The notes under the pieces were generated by a model, which was given only the letters and a program-made list of their open reading frames with translations, was not told the origin of the DNA and made no database searches. Made by a program: the position numbers and the translations under genes. Of a DNA stretch of 64,000 nt, positions 53,464 to 62,083 are shown one piece after another (position 1 is the stretch's first letter; each line of letters opens with the position of its first letter). Source of the stretch: Rhizobium sp. AQ_MP. GTDB taxonomy: Bacteria; Pseudomonadota; Alphaproteobacteria; Rhizobiales; Rhizobiaceae. Where the stretch lies: NCBI RefSeq assembly GCF_014237835.1, contig NZ_JACJVI010000010.1, positions 124,001 to 188,000 of the forward strand, given 5' to 3'.

Positions 53464-54732
53464 TTAGTTCAGGTCACCGACCGAGTTGGCGACGTTGGTC
53501 GCACGCTGGACAACCTTGTCAACCGTGCCATTGGCATCGATCAGGTTGGAAGCGCTCTGCGAGACGAGAGCAACCTGATCGAGTTCGAGATTGCCGCCGA
53601 TGGTGCCGATCGACACCAGGTTCGTCGCATTGACGGCTGTCTGCTCGAAGTCCCAGATCTTCGACGAGGAGCCGACGGAGTCGGCAACGTTGCGAGCCTT
53701 CTGAGTCACGTCAGAGAACTGAGCAAGCGTTGTCGTGATCACCGGAGCAGATACGCTGTTGGCGACGTTGGTTGCACTCTGGGTCGAGGGAACCACGACG
53801 TTATTGACCTTGGCATTCCCGTCGATCCATTTCTTGAACTCGATCGTGTTCAGGGCCGTCTGGTCGCCGATGGCCGTCTGGTAAACCTTACCAAGGCCTG
53901 CTCCGTCCTTGCCGGAGGTGATCAGGTTGGCAGCATTGACCGCTTCCTGCGCGACGTCTTCGGCCGTCAGGGCAACCTTGATCTCGTTGGATGCATACTG
54001 ATCAAGATATGCCTTCTGCTTGGCCAAGTCGAGCAACTTGTTGAAGGGGCCAGGGCCGAGCTTGCCGAGCGAGATGGAGTTGGCGACGTTGGTCGCGCTC
54101 TGCTTCACGGTATCGATGACGGCGCCATTGCGGTACAGGCCCGACCACCCGCCCCAGTTCCAGCCAGAGTCGATCTTGTTGATTGCCGTCTGCTCGCCAT
54201 AGGACTTCTGCGTGATCCGGTCGATAGCACCGGCATCAACCGCGATCGTCACCAGGTTTGCTGCATTGACCGCGGTCTGATTGACGGTATCGGCGAGATC
54301 CGCAGACTTGATCTTGTTCATGGCGAACTGGTCGCCATAGGAATTCTGCTTGATCTTCTCGAGATTAGCCGCGCTGCTCGGCTTGATCGCATCACCGATG
54401 CTGATGGAGTTTGCAACATTCGTGGCTGACTGGGTGGCACCCACGACATCGACCTTCCCGAATTTCGGCGATTCGATGCTGTTCACGGCGATCTGCTTGA
54501 CCATCGACTTCTGGTAGACGGCGGTCAGATCACCGGCATTAAGCTTGGATACCAGGTTGGCAGCGTTCACGGCTTCCTGGGTGACGCCAGTTGCCTTGCT
54601 GACATCTTCGATCTTGTTCAGTGCCTTCTGGATGCCCACCGCGAACTGACTGATATCGGCGTCGATATCCGTTGCGAATGCCGACGTGGAAGTCATCAGC
54701 GCCAATACTGAGGCTGCGAATACGCTTTTCAT
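53464..54732 (-). CDS. Secreted curlin-like beta-solenoid repeat protein, 422 aa
   Basis: A signal peptide (MKSVFAASVLALMTSTSAFA) is followed by about fifteen rungs of 20-30 residues that fall into three types: A (TQEAVNAANLV), B (QKSYGDQFAMNKI) and C (TQSATNVANSI). They recur in the order A-B-C-B three times. Types A and C keep Q-x3-N-x2-N-x-(V/I), the same core as the neighbouring 355-aa protein. The mature protein has no cysteine and ends RATNVANSVGDLN. A GGAGAG site precedes the ATG. First gene after the CtrA-like upstream region. Probably an amyloid or beta-solenoid adhesin exported through the CsgG/HfaB-like protein; the adhesive role is inferred. Confidence 0.82.
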   Translation of the reverse strand: MKSVFAASVLALMTSTSAFATDIDADISQFAVGIQKALNKIEDVSKATGVTQEAVNAANLVSKLNAGDLTAVYQKSMVKQIAVNSIESPKFGKVDVVGATQSATNVANSISIGDAIKPSSAANLEKIKQNSYGDQFAMNKIKSADLADTVNQTAVNAANLVTIAVDAGAIDRITQKSYGEQTAINKIDSGWNWGGWSGLYRNGAVIDTVKQSATNVANSISLGKLGPGPFNKLLDLAKQKAYLDQYASNEIKVALTAEDVAQEAVNAANLITSGKDGAGLGKVYQTAIGDQTALNTIEFKKWIDGNAKVNNVVVPSTQSATNVANSVSAPVITTTLAQFSDVTQKARNVADSVGSSSKIWDFEQTAVNATNLVSIGTIGGNLELDQVALVSQSASNLIDANGTVDKVVQRATNVANSVGDLN

Positions 54733-55038
54733 GGTCTCTCTCCTCTGTTTTACCTATCGCCCCGATTTCTTTCTGTACTCAACCACCTCAGTCAGAGATT
54801 AGGCTGTACAAGACAACAGAGCTTCTTATCCGCCAGACTATTCTGGAGAATCTCGTATGTATTAGACAAATCAAAACACACTTCCGCCGAGGGGCGGAAG
54901 TCGATTGGTGACGGACTATTTCGAACTTCAACAATGACCGGGCGACCAGTTGCCACCGTAAGACGCTACTAGGCATATTATTTTATTTTAATATAAGCAG
55001 CACAATACTGAGAGCACGCAGATAACTCGGCACTTGTG

Positions 55039-55055
55039 ATGAAATCACATTTCAT
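55039..55055. promoter_or_regulatory. Perfect inverted repeat ATGAAAT-N3-ATTTCAT
   Basis: Seven-base arms around CAC, within the AT-rich interval upstream of the repeat-protein gene. It looks like a site for a dimeric regulator. The regulator is unknown. Confidence 0.5.
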
Positions 55056-55075
55056 TTGCTTCCGTCAATACTTTA

Positions 55076-55100
55076 TTAACACAAAATTAATGATGATTAA
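55076..55100. promoter_or_regulatory. CtrA-like binding site TTAA-N7-TTAA with extra half-site
   Basis: TTAA (55076-55079), seven bases, TTAA (55087-55090) match the full CtrA consensus of alphaproteobacteria; a third TTAA follows at 55097-55100 with six-base spacing. It lies about 345 bases upstream of the repeat-protein gene start. By family knowledge CtrA controls polar and cell-cycle genes, including holdfast genes in Caulobacter. Confidence 0.55.
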
Positions 55101-55459
55101 TGACAGAAATAGGAGACTGAATTCGGGTTACGAATCAGCAGGTTGATTACCGAAGGTTGCAAAGGCGACAGTTGGTTCGCAAAAACACCCCAAATTTGGC
55201 CTGGCGGCTGACGACGAATTTGGCGGCAGGATCCGCGCCGGCGGACAAGGCGAGCTGCAGCTCAAGTATTTTTCACGTTATTACTTCGGGCCCTGACAGC
55301 GCTCCCACGGACATCCGTCAGTCGACGTGGATTTTGCTCCGCGTTTGTCGTGGACATCCGCAACCGGGTTACGCTAGGTTCGCTGATGGTTTAAGGGGAC
55401 GATCGGCGGGACCGAATTCCGGCCGCCTTGAGTCGACCAAAGAGAGGGACGAAGAAGAC

Positions 55460-56032
55460 ATGTTGAAACGCCTTTCACTCACCGCTGCCCTGATGACGCT
55501 GGCGGCAAGCCCGGCCCTGGCCCATCTCGATCCGGCCGGACACGGCTCGCTGATGGCCGGTATCTCCCACCCGCTTTTCGGCGCCGACCACATCCTGGCC
55601 ATGGTCGCCGTGGGTGTCTGGGCAAGCCAGATCGGCGGGCGGGCATTTGTTGCGGTTCCGGCCGCCTTCGTCTCGATGATGGCTGTCGGCTTCGCTCTTG
55701 CCGTCGCTGGCGTCTCGCTGCCCTTCGTTGAGCCTGCAATCCTCGCGTCCGTGATCGGGCTCGGCCTTCTGGTCGCCGCCGCCGTCCGGCTGCCGGTCGC
55801 AGCCTCGGCTGCCGTCGTCGGCATCTTCGCCCTCTTCCACGGCCATGCCCATGGCGGCGAACTTGGCTCGGCGGGTGCCCTTTCCTTCGGCCTCGGCTTC
55901 CTGATCGCCACCGCCGCGCTGCATGGCGCAGGCATTGCGCTGGGCCTGGGCGTCACCCGCTTCGGGCCGGCGGTTGCCCGCATGCTCGGCCTTGCCACCG
56001 TTGCCGGCGGCGCTCTGATCGCCTTCGGCTGA
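55460..56032 (+). CDS. HupE/UreJ-family membrane protein
   Basis: The 190-residue protein starts with a signal sequence MLKRLSLTAALMTLAASPALAHLDPAGHG, with the histidine that becomes the new N-terminus. The family motif GSLMAGISHPLFGADHILAMVAVGVWASQ follows, with six hydrophobic segments. HupE and UreJ are nickel (or cobalt) permeases; the conserved HPLxGxDHxLAM motif provides the metal site. No hydrogenase or urease gene is close, so the role is metal uptake in general. An acidic GAAGAAG stretch precedes the ATG. Confidence 0.93.
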   Translation: MLKRLSLTAALMTLAASPALAHLDPAGHGSLMAGISHPLFGADHILAMVAVGVWASQIGGRAFVAVPAAFVSMMAVGFALAVAGVSLPFVEPAILASVIGLGLLVAAAVRLPVAASAAVVGIFALFHGHAHGGELGSAGALSFGLGFLIATAALHGAGIALGLGVTRFGPAVARMLGLATVAGGALIAFG

Positions 56033-56114
56033 ACACGCCGGGAACCTCATGCAGACGGCGGCTTTCGGGCCGCCGTTTTTGTCTGGAAGTCGCGCGCCGC
56101 TGCCGGTGGCGCTG

Positions 56115-56465
56115 TCAGGCCGGCAACTCGGTGACAAGCGGCATGATATCGACACCGTCACCGGGAAACACGGTCATATGGGGATGGTCGAGGAAGAGCC
56201 CCGCCGCTGCCTCGGCACTCTCGGCCTCGACGACCAGATAGCCGCAGATCGCGTTCGTGGCCGGGGCGATGCCGGATGGCGTCACGCGTGTCGTCCTGCC
56301 CACCATGCCGCCGCGATGGACAATCGCGCCGGCATTGCGCTCCTCCCAGGCAATCCATTTCGGGATCCCCTCAGCGTCGATCGCATCCTGCTCGGCTTTG
56401 GACAAGTGGCGAAAACGCGCCAGGTCCTCGGCTTTCATCGTGTAGACGGCGAGAAACTTCGGCAT
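56115..56465 (-). CDS. YCII-related domain protein
   Basis: The 116-residue ferredoxin-like-fold protein opens MPKFLAVYTMKAEDLARFRH and contains WIAWEERNAGAIVHRGGMVG, TNAICGYLVVEAESAEAAAGLFLDHPHM and a closing GDGVDIMPLVTEL. This is the YCII/DGPF layout, a family of small proteins with presumed enzymatic or dimerisation roles. It stands alone between the hupE-like and queF genes. Confidence 0.85.
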   Translation of the reverse strand: MPKFLAVYTMKAEDLARFRHLSKAEQDAIDAEGIPKWIAWEERNAGAIVHRGGMVGRTTRVTPSGIAPATNAICGYLVVEAESAEAAAGLFLDHPHMTVFPGDGVDIMPLVTELPA

Positions 56466-56559
56466 CTCGGCAACTCCGGATCGTGACGCGAAAGATCGGA
56501 AGAGTAACCCGGCCGTTGCGACACGTCATCCCTCTTCGCACGCCCGTGCCAGGTGAGCG

Positions 56560-57024
56560 TCAGCCCCGGCCGCGATAGGTCGCGACGCCCTGCTCGGGAA
56601 GCCATACGCCCTTCGGCGCTTCACCGGTCTGCCAGAAGACATCGATCGGGATACCGCCGCGCGGATACCAGTAGGCACCGATCCTGAGCCACCTGGGCTC
56701 GAGAAGTTCGACGATCCGCTTGGCGATATAGACGGAGCAATCCTCGTGGAAGGCGCCATGGTTGCGGAAGGCGAAGAGGAAAAGTTTCAGTGACTTCGAT
56801 TCTACCAACCAGTCGCCGGGAATGTAGTCGATGACGATGTGGGCGAAATCCGGCTGGCCGGTCATCGGGCAGAGCGAGGTGAATTCGGGCGCGGTGAAGC
56901 GCACCACGTAATCGGTGCCGGCATTGCCGTTGGGCACACGCTCGAGAACGGCGGTTTCGGGGCTCGTGGGCGCCTCGACGCTCTGGCCGAGCTGGGTCAG
57001 TCCCGACGTATCGGTCTTGCTCAT
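56560..57024 (-). CDS. queF: NADPH-dependent 7-cyano-7-deazaguanine reductase
   Basis: Reduces preQ0 to preQ1 in queuosine tRNA modification. The 154-residue type I QueF has the catalytic cysteine in [23 protein letters not shown] (near residue 52) and the substrate glutamate in [22 protein letters not shown], with the E-S-K-S-L-K signature, plus [16 protein letters not shown]. The ATG at 57024 gives [13 protein letters not shown]. The CDF exporter gene lies upstream on the same strand with 16 bases between, so they are probably co-transcribed. Confidence 0.97.
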   Translation of the reverse strand: MSKTDTSGLTQLGQSVEAPTSPETAVLERVPNGNAGTDYVVRFTAPEFTSLCPMTGQPDFAHIVIDYIPGDWLVESKSLKLFLFAFRNHGAFHEDCSVYIAKRIVELLEPRWLRIGAYWYPRGGIPIDVFWQTGEAPKGVWLPEQGVATYRGRG

Positions 57025-57040
57025 GGTGAGATCCTTTCGT

Positions 57041-57949
57041 TCAACGCCCGAATTCGATGCCGGCGCCATGCGCCATCTCGTTCTCGGGTTCCACATGGAT
57101 GGTGACGCGGGTGCCCGGAACCGCCATGTGCACGGCCATCTCCAGCCGGTCGCAGATCACATGCGCGTCGCGCACGGTCATCTTGGAGGGCACGACGAGA
57201 TCGAAGGCGACAAAGGTCGCGGCCCCTGCCCTGCGCGAACGCAGGTAATGCACGCCGAGCGAACCCTCCGAATTCTCCTTGATCGCCTTGCGGATCGCCT
57301 CGTCCTCCTCGGGAGAGACCGCAACGTCCATCAGCCCGGCGACGGACTGCGCGATGACCTTCCAGCCCTGCCAGATGATGTTGAGGGCAACCAGGATGGC
57401 GAGCACCGGGTCGAGGATGGCATAGCCCGTGGCCAGCACCAGGACGAGGCCGATGATGACGCCGACCGACGTCACGACATCCGACAGGATGTGCTGACCA
57501 TCGGCCGAGAGCGCCGGCGAGCGGTGGCTGCGCCCGACGCGGATCAGGAGCGTCGCCCAGGCGGCATTGATGACCGCGGCAAGGCCGTTGATCGCAAGCC
57601 CGAGAAAGGGCGCGTCGGGCAAAGTCGGGTTCTGCAGCGCCGGGATCGCCTCGCGGATGATCAGAAGCGCCGCAACCACGATCAGCACGCCTTCTAGAAC
57701 GGCCGAAAGATATTCCGCCTTGTGGTGGCCGTAGGGGTGATCGTCGTCGGCGGGTTTCTGCGCATAGCGAATGACGAAATAGGCAAGGAAGGCCGCAATC
57801 ACGTTGACAGTCGATTCCAGCGCATCGGAGAGCAGCGCAACCGAGCCCGTCACCCACCAGGCGAGCGCCTTGAGCCCCATGACGCCGAAGGCGAGCGGAA
57901 TGCCGATCAGGGCGAGCCGCCGGACGAGATTGTTCTTGTCAGCCACCAT
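57041..57949 (-). CDS. Cation diffusion facilitator (CDF) metal exporter
   Basis: The 302-residue inner-membrane exporter has six predicted helices and the metal-site residues of the family: [19 protein letters not shown] (H-x-x-x-D type site with D-x-x-E), [24 protein letters not shown], and [22 protein letters not shown] with D-x-x-x-H-x-x-x-D. The C-terminal domain ([28 protein letters not shown]) is cytosolic. It expels zinc, iron, cobalt or manganese by proton exchange. queF follows. Confidence 0.94.
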   Translation of the reverse strand: MVADKNNLVRRLALIGIPLAFGVMGLKALAWWVTGSVALLSDALESTVNVIAAFLAYFVIRYAQKPADDDHPYGHHKAEYLSAVLEGVLIVVAALLIIREAIPALQNPTLPDAPFLGLAINGLAAVINAAWATLLIRVGRSHRSPALSADGQHILSDVVTSVGVIIGLVLVLATGYAILDPVLAILVALNIIWQGWKVIAQSVAGLMDVAVSPEEDEAIRKAIKENSEGSLGVHYLRSRRAGAATFVAFDLVVPSKMTVRDAHVICDRLEMAVHMAVPGTRVTIHVEPENEMAHGAGIEFGR

Positions 57950-58000
57950 GGCCCTCTTCCCTGCAGATGCGAGTGAATTGCAGCCGCAATTCTCAAAACG

Positions 58001-58028
58001 ACAAAACCGCCCGGCAAGGCGGGCGGTT
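58001..58028 (-). terminator. Rho-independent terminator downstream of the TonB receptor
   Basis: On the minus strand AACCGCCCG pairs with CGGGCGGTT (nine base pairs, six-base loop), followed by TTGTCG after TT. It lies about 170 bases past the receptor stop. Confidence 0.6.
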
Positions 58029-58194
58029 CGGTGTGAATGGCAGGGTAATGCCGAAGGGTTGAGGAAAGGTCAAGGCATGCGATGCGGAGTGCACAGACGC
58101 CACTGCATCGGTTCTCCCTCGCCTGTCCTTCTGCCCCTCCGGACCGCGGCCGCAGCGTCAAGCTGCGGCCACCGATGCAATGGCCGAGCAAGCT

Positions 58195-60486
58195 TTAGAA
58201 GTCGAAGGATGCCGACACCATGAACGTCCTCGGCGCTCCAGCCGCGAGGAACCCGCGGGCGGACGATGCCCAGTAGTTCTCGTTGAAGACGTTTTCGACA
58301 TTGGCGCGGATCTCGATCGGCTTGCCGTTTTCCCGTTCGAACTTGTAGCGCGCGCCGAGGTCGACACGGGTCCAGTCTTCGATCTTCTGGGCGTTTGCCG
58401 CGTCGAAATAGGTGCTGCCGCTATAGACCACCCGTCCGGTCAGCGTCAGGTTTTCGACCGCCGGCAGGTCATACTCACCATAAAGGCTGACTGCGGTTTT
58501 CGGCACGCCGGGGGCGTCTTTGCCATTGTTGGAGGAAGTGCTCGTCCGTTCAAGCTCGGCATCCATCAAGGTCACCCCACCCAACAGGCGCAGACCATCA
58601 ATGGGCTCTCCAAATGCAGAGAGTTCGATGCCGCGATTTATCTGCATCCCATTCCCTCTATATATAGAGACGGTGGCCGGGCCAGGGGGATTGGGATTGG
58701 GGATAGTCTCTCGGTAGCCGCTTGCCTGCCGGATCTCGAAAAGCGCGGCGGTCAACACCACGTTGCCGGCATCGTATTTGAAGCCAAGCTCTTTTTGCTT
58801 GCTGACAAAGGGACTGAAAATCTCGCCAGCATTGATGGTGTTACCAGCCGCGACTGCGCCCTCGGTCAAGGCTTCCACATAGTTGGCATAGACGGAAAGG
58901 TTTTCCGTCGCACGAAAATTGGCCCCAACCGCCGGGCTGAAACGGCCTTCATCGTAGTAATAGTTCTGATCGCCAATCGGGCCGTTGTTCGGATTCGTAT
59001 TCCATCCTCTCTGGCGCATTTCCTGGTAGCGACCGCCCAGTGTCACCTCCAGGCGCTCGTCGAAGAAACCGAGCGTGTCTGAAAACGCGATGCTGGTGGA
59101 CAGGAGATCTGCAAACAGCGGCAGATTGTCGGACTTTGGAAGCTTGAGCCCACTGACCGCGCTGGAGGGCAGATAGCTCGGGCTGTAAATGTTCGTGGTA
59201 TAGGCGCCCGGCAGGCCAAGGGCGCCCGGGGCGAAGCCGCCGCGATGGTTCTCGTTGAGGCTCTTCTGCAGCGAGAGATTGACCTTGTGATTGACCGGTC
59301 CGGTATCGAACTCGGATCGGATGCCGATTTCTCCGGAATAGCCATCGATCTGCTGCGGCTGGATGGAAAGTTCCGAGCGGGCCGTCCCGTTGACATTATT
59401 GATCGTGTACGAGGACGTCAGGAAGTCCTCGCGATAACGGCTGGCACCGGCAGCGGCATAAAGCGTGGTGTTGTCGAGGAGGTCGTATTCGATCCTGGCC
59501 GCCGCCATCTTGTGGGTGCTGTCGTGATACTCGAACGGATTGGCCGTATTGATGCTGCCATCCGGTGCCGACGGAATGGTGATCCGGGCCGCAGCGGCAT
59601 TGAACAGCGATGTCGGCGCATCGATCTTCTGGTTGGAGTAGTTGAGGTCGAGCGAGGCGCGGACGTCTTCTCCCTGATAGTCGAGGCCGAGGGCACCAAC
59701 ACCCACCTTGATCTCGTTGTGATCCATCGGGGTATCGCCAAAGCGATAGGAGCCATTGGCCCGGATGCCCCACTCTCCCGCCGGCCCGTAGCGGCGGCCG
59801 ATATCGGCATGGCTCCAGGCCTGGCCGTCACTGATATAGGTGGTCGTCAGACGCGTCAGAGGTTCGTCGCTGGCACGCTTCGGGATGAGGTTGATCGTGC
59901 CGCCGACACGCCCGATGCCGCCATTGACGAAGGCGGTCGGCCCCTTCAGCACCTCGACCCGCTCGACACCTTCGAGCGAGCTGCGGCGCGGGTTGGCGAG
60001 ATAAGGAAGGCCGTCATAGAGCACGTCCAGATTGACCACGGAGAAGCCGCGAATGAAGAAGGAATCGCGTTCGCTGTAGACCGGTGCATCGGCGCGCACC
60101 GAGGGATCGTTGAGCGTCAGATCGGCAACCGTACGCGCCTGCTGGTCCCGGATCAATTTGGCGGTAAAGGCAGTGATGCTGAACGGTGTCTTCAGCACGG
60201 ACTTGTTGCCCAGCGCTCCGAGGCGGGCGCCCTTGGCGACCTGGCCACCGGCATAGACTTCGGGCGGCTGCCCGACGGTGCCCGTTGCCGGAGGCTGCCC
60301 GGCCGCAGTGCCCGTCACCACGATCGGCGCAAGCTGCGTATCTCCGCTGCCGGACGAATTGCTTCCACCATTGGCATTCTGGCCATGCGCGGCAACGGCA
60401 GACATGGCCAGCAGCGAAACACTCGCGATGATGCTGCGCCGTCTCGTCTTCAGGCTCCGGGAGTGAGTTCTCCTCGACATGTGCAT
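58195..60486 (-). CDS. TonB-dependent siderophore receptor
   Basis: The 763-residue outer-membrane receptor has a signal peptide (ending near AAHGQ), a TonB box region (TQLAPIVVTG), and a plug domain with VKLIRDQQARTVADLTLNDPSVR-type sequence, FFIRGFSVVNLDVLYDGLPY and VERVEVLKGPTAFVNGG. The barrel ends with the aromatic MVSASFDF, as outer-membrane proteins require. It belongs to the ferrichrome/catecholate siderophore receptor group; the ligand is unknown. No adjacent regulator or transporter gene was seen. The upstream region showed no clear Fur, Irr or RirA site to me. Confidence 0.94.
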   Translation of the reverse strand: MHMSRRTHSRSLKTRRRSIIASVSLLAMSAVAAHGQNANGGSNSSGSGDTQLAPIVVTGTAAGQPPATGTVGQPPEVYAGGQVAKGARLGALGNKSVLKTPFSITAFTAKLIRDQQARTVADLTLNDPSVRADAPVYSERDSFFIRGFSVVNLDVLYDGLPYLANPRRSSLEGVERVEVLKGPTAFVNGGIGRVGGTINLIPKRASDEPLTRLTTTYISDGQAWSHADIGRRYGPAGEWGIRANGSYRFGDTPMDHNEIKVGVGALGLDYQGEDVRASLDLNYSNQKIDAPTSLFNAAAARITIPSAPDGSINTANPFEYHDSTHKMAAARIEYDLLDNTTLYAAAGASRYREDFLTSSYTINNVNGTARSELSIQPQQIDGYSGEIGIRSEFDTGPVNHKVNLSLQKSLNENHRGGFAPGALGLPGAYTTNIYSPSYLPSSAVSGLKLPKSDNLPLFADLLSTSIAFSDTLGFFDERLEVTLGGRYQEMRQRGWNTNPNNGPIGDQNYYYDEGRFSPAVGANFRATENLSVYANYVEALTEGAVAAGNTINAGEIFSPFVSKQKELGFKYDAGNVVLTAALFEIRQASGYRETIPNPNPPGPATVSIYRGNGMQINRGIELSAFGEPIDGLRLLGGVTLMDAELERTSTSSNNGKDAPGVPKTAVSLYGEYDLPAVENLTLTGRVVYSGSTYFDAANAQKIEDWTRVDLGARYKFERENGKPIEIRANVENVFNENYWASSARGFLAAGAPRTFMVSASFDF

Positions 60487-60834
60487 TCAAAGTCCCCTGT
60501 TACAAAAACACGATCTGCGGCCTTCGCGCATCGCCATCCGCTGAAGGCGCTGAAAAGGCCGGCACCCAAGCGCATGCGGCCATTCCACCGGGTCGAGGCG
60601 AGTCAGATCCGCAGCAAAGAAGGGCTGTTGATGACGCTGAACACCGGCTCCTGACGCAGGCTGCCACCGGAGAAACGATCGCGGCGATCTGATTTTTCAG
60701 GGCGGAAGAAGAATCTTGAGAAAAAATATCAGTATTTTGTGGACGGGAGAGAGCCTGGAATCTGGACGACGTTTAGGCGAGGTCCGACCTTCTCGAAAGA
60801 CGAATACACTCTAAGTTCGTGACAAACCTGAGCA
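60487..60834. other. Intergenic region, no gene
   Basis: Holds the divergent upstream sequences of the TonB receptor (minus) and HigBA (plus). An AT-rich stretch near 60715-60740 may include a receptor promoter, but no iron-regulator site was clear. Confidence 0.4.
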
Positions 60835-60863
60835 TTGCAGAGCATGACGCAGCGCGTTATAAT
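60835..60863 (+). promoter_or_regulatory. higBA promoter
   Basis: TTGCAG (60835-60840), a 17-base spacer and a perfect TATAAT (60858-60863). The -10 ends five bases before the higB ATG, so transcription should begin at or beside the start codon. Confidence 0.75.
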
Positions 60864-60868
60864 TGGTT

Positions 60869-61153
60869 ATGATCCAGAGTTTCACGGACGCTGAAACCGA
60901 GCGCATCTGGTCCGGCCAGCGAAGCCGAAAGCTTCCGCCGGAAATACAGGCCGTGGCGCTCAGAAAACTGCGTTTGATGAACAATGCCAGACAGTTGAAC
61001 GACCTGCGCGTCCCGCCCGGAAACCGGCTAGAGGCACTCAAGGGTGATAGGCTCGGGCAGCACAGCATCCGTATCAACGATCAATGGCGGATTTGCTTCA
61101 CCTGGATTGAAGGAGGACCAAGCGATGTCGGGATTGTCGACTACCATGACTGA
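60869..61153 (+). CDS. higB: HigB-type ribonuclease toxin
   Basis: The 94-residue toxin starts MIQSFTDAETERIWSGQRSR and contains RKLRLMNNARQLNDLRVPPGNRLEALKGDRLGQHSIRINDQWRICFTW, the HigB/plasmid-killer signature with active-site His and Arg residues near the end. It cleaves ribosome-bound mRNA. It lies first in the operon and overlaps higA by 29 bases. There is no ribosome binding site before the ATG. The toxin looks intact. Confidence 0.94.
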   Translation: MIQSFTDAETERIWSGQRSRKLPPEIQAVALRKLRLMNNARQLNDLRVPPGNRLEALKGDRLGQHSIRINDQWRICFTWIEGGPSDVGIVDYHD

Positions 61154-61439
61154 ACTGCTGCCCAATCCGCATCCGGGCGATATCCTGCTTGAGGATTTCC
61201 TGAAGCCCATGGAACTGAGCCAGAATGCTCTGGCGCGCGCAGTCAACGTGCCGCCCCGCCGTATAAACGAGATCGTGCTCGGCAAGCGGTCTCTGACTGC
61301 TGATACCGATCTGCGGCTGTCGCGCTATTTCGGGGTGTCCGAGGGCTTCTTTCTCGGCCTGCAGGCGGATTACGACCTCATGCAGCGCCGGCGCGAAATC
61401 GAGGACGAGTTGAAGCGGATCCAACCCCGGGCGGCGTGA
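61125..61439 (+). CDS. higA: HigA-type antitoxin
   Basis: The 104-residue antitoxin has the HigA layout: NPHPGDILLEDFLKPMELSQNALARAVNVPPRRINEIVLGKRSLTADTDLRLSRYFGVSEGFFLGLQADYDL, an XRE helix-turn-helix (residues about 14-75) with the family PGDIL-EEFL opening. The start at 61125 has a strong AAGGAGGA seven bases upstream. A second ATG at 61146 is possible. It neutralises HigB and represses the operon. Confidence 0.94.
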   Translation: MSGLSTTMTELLPNPHPGDILLEDFLKPMELSQNALARAVNVPPRRINEIVLGKRSLTADTDLRLSRYFGVSEGFFLGLQADYDLMQRRREIEDELKRIQPRAA

Positions 61440-61502
61440 TAATCCCCTTGCTGCGTTGCCTGCCGTTGGAGATACTCTGCGCCTTGAAGATTGGAGACTG
61501 CA

Positions 61503-61742
61503 ATGCAGGGCATCACCATCGCAATTCCGGACGATCTGAAAGATTGGGTCAGCAGGAAAACCGAAAGCGGCGAATACGCCGATCCGAGTGACTACGTTTC
61601 TGGCTTGATCCGCCAAGATCAGGAACGCGCGGCCAAAATTGAGGCCATGCAGAAGGCTGTGGACGCTGGACTCGCAAGTGGAGTAGGCAATCGAACAGCG
61701 GATCAGCTATTTCAAGCTGCAAAGCAGAAAGCGAACCCGTAG
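61503..61742 (+). CDS. parD: ParD-type antitoxin
   Basis: The 79-residue antitoxin starts MQGITIAIPDDLKDWVSRKT and continues ESGEYADPSDYVSGLIRQDQERAAKIEAMQKAVDAGLASG, with a ribbon-helix-helix DNA-binding head followed by the ParD toxin-binding helix. TTGGAG lies six bases before the ATG at 61503. The toxin gene that follows is frameshifted, so this antitoxin may now be an orphan. Confidence 0.92.
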   Translation: MQGITIAIPDDLKDWVSRKTESGEYADPSDYVSGLIRQDQERAAKIEAMQKAVDAGLASGVGNRTADQLFQAAKQKANP

Positions 61743-61753
61743 GCGGTGTGAGC

Positions 61754-62040
61754 ATGCCGTATCGGCTGACACGAGAAGCGGAAGCCGACGTCATCGAGAT
61801 CGCCAAGCGAGGCCTAGACCGCTGGGGCCTTGGCCAAGCGCAGATCTATCACAATGGCCTTTTCGAACTCTTCGATCTCATCGCATCGACGCCAGCAATG
61901 GCGCGGCAGAGGACCGAACTGACGCCGCCGGTTCGGGTGAGCGCTACAAGGCGCATCTCGTGATCTACCTGATCGACGACGAGGGCGTTCTCATCGTCCG
62001 CGTTCGCCATGGGCGGGAAGATTGGCAAGAGGATCTCTAA
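61754..62040 (+). pseudogene. parE: ParE toxin, frameshifted
   Basis: The first frame reads MPYRLTREAEADVIEIAKRG and runs to ARQRTELTPPVRV, as in ParE. It then turns to SATRRIS and stops at 61963. A different frame continues the family sequence as YKAHLVIYLIDDEGVLIVRVRHGREDWQEDL to a stop at 62040. A net one-base shift near 61935-61945 separates the halves, so full ParE (gyrase poison) cannot be made unless the shift is a sequencing error. The intact version would have about 95 residues. Confidence 0.82.
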
Positions 62041-62083
62041 ACGGAGGAGCGCAGCAATTCAGCCGCGCTCCTTACCTGTTTAT

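Larger units (their letters stand above)
54733..55459. other. Long AT-rich regulatory interval, no gene
   Basis: This 727-base gap separates the repeat-protein gene from the hupE-like gene and contains no supported coding frame. Bases 54760-55140 are much richer in AT than the window average and hold a perfect TTAA-N7-TTAA box, a direct repeat of ATTAATGA and an inverted repeat ATGAAAT-CAC-ATTTCAT. The rest (55150-55459) is GC-rich leader sequence of the hupE-like gene. Confidence 0.6.

Noticed and set aside
59245-60654. Plus-strand open frame opposite the TonB receptor, reaching the intergenic region
   Set aside because: Antisense to a complete outer-membrane receptor and without protein features.
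60487-60834. Iron-regulator box (Fur, Irr or RirA) upstream of the TonB receptor
   Set aside because: No sequence close enough to a known consensus could be identified by eye.
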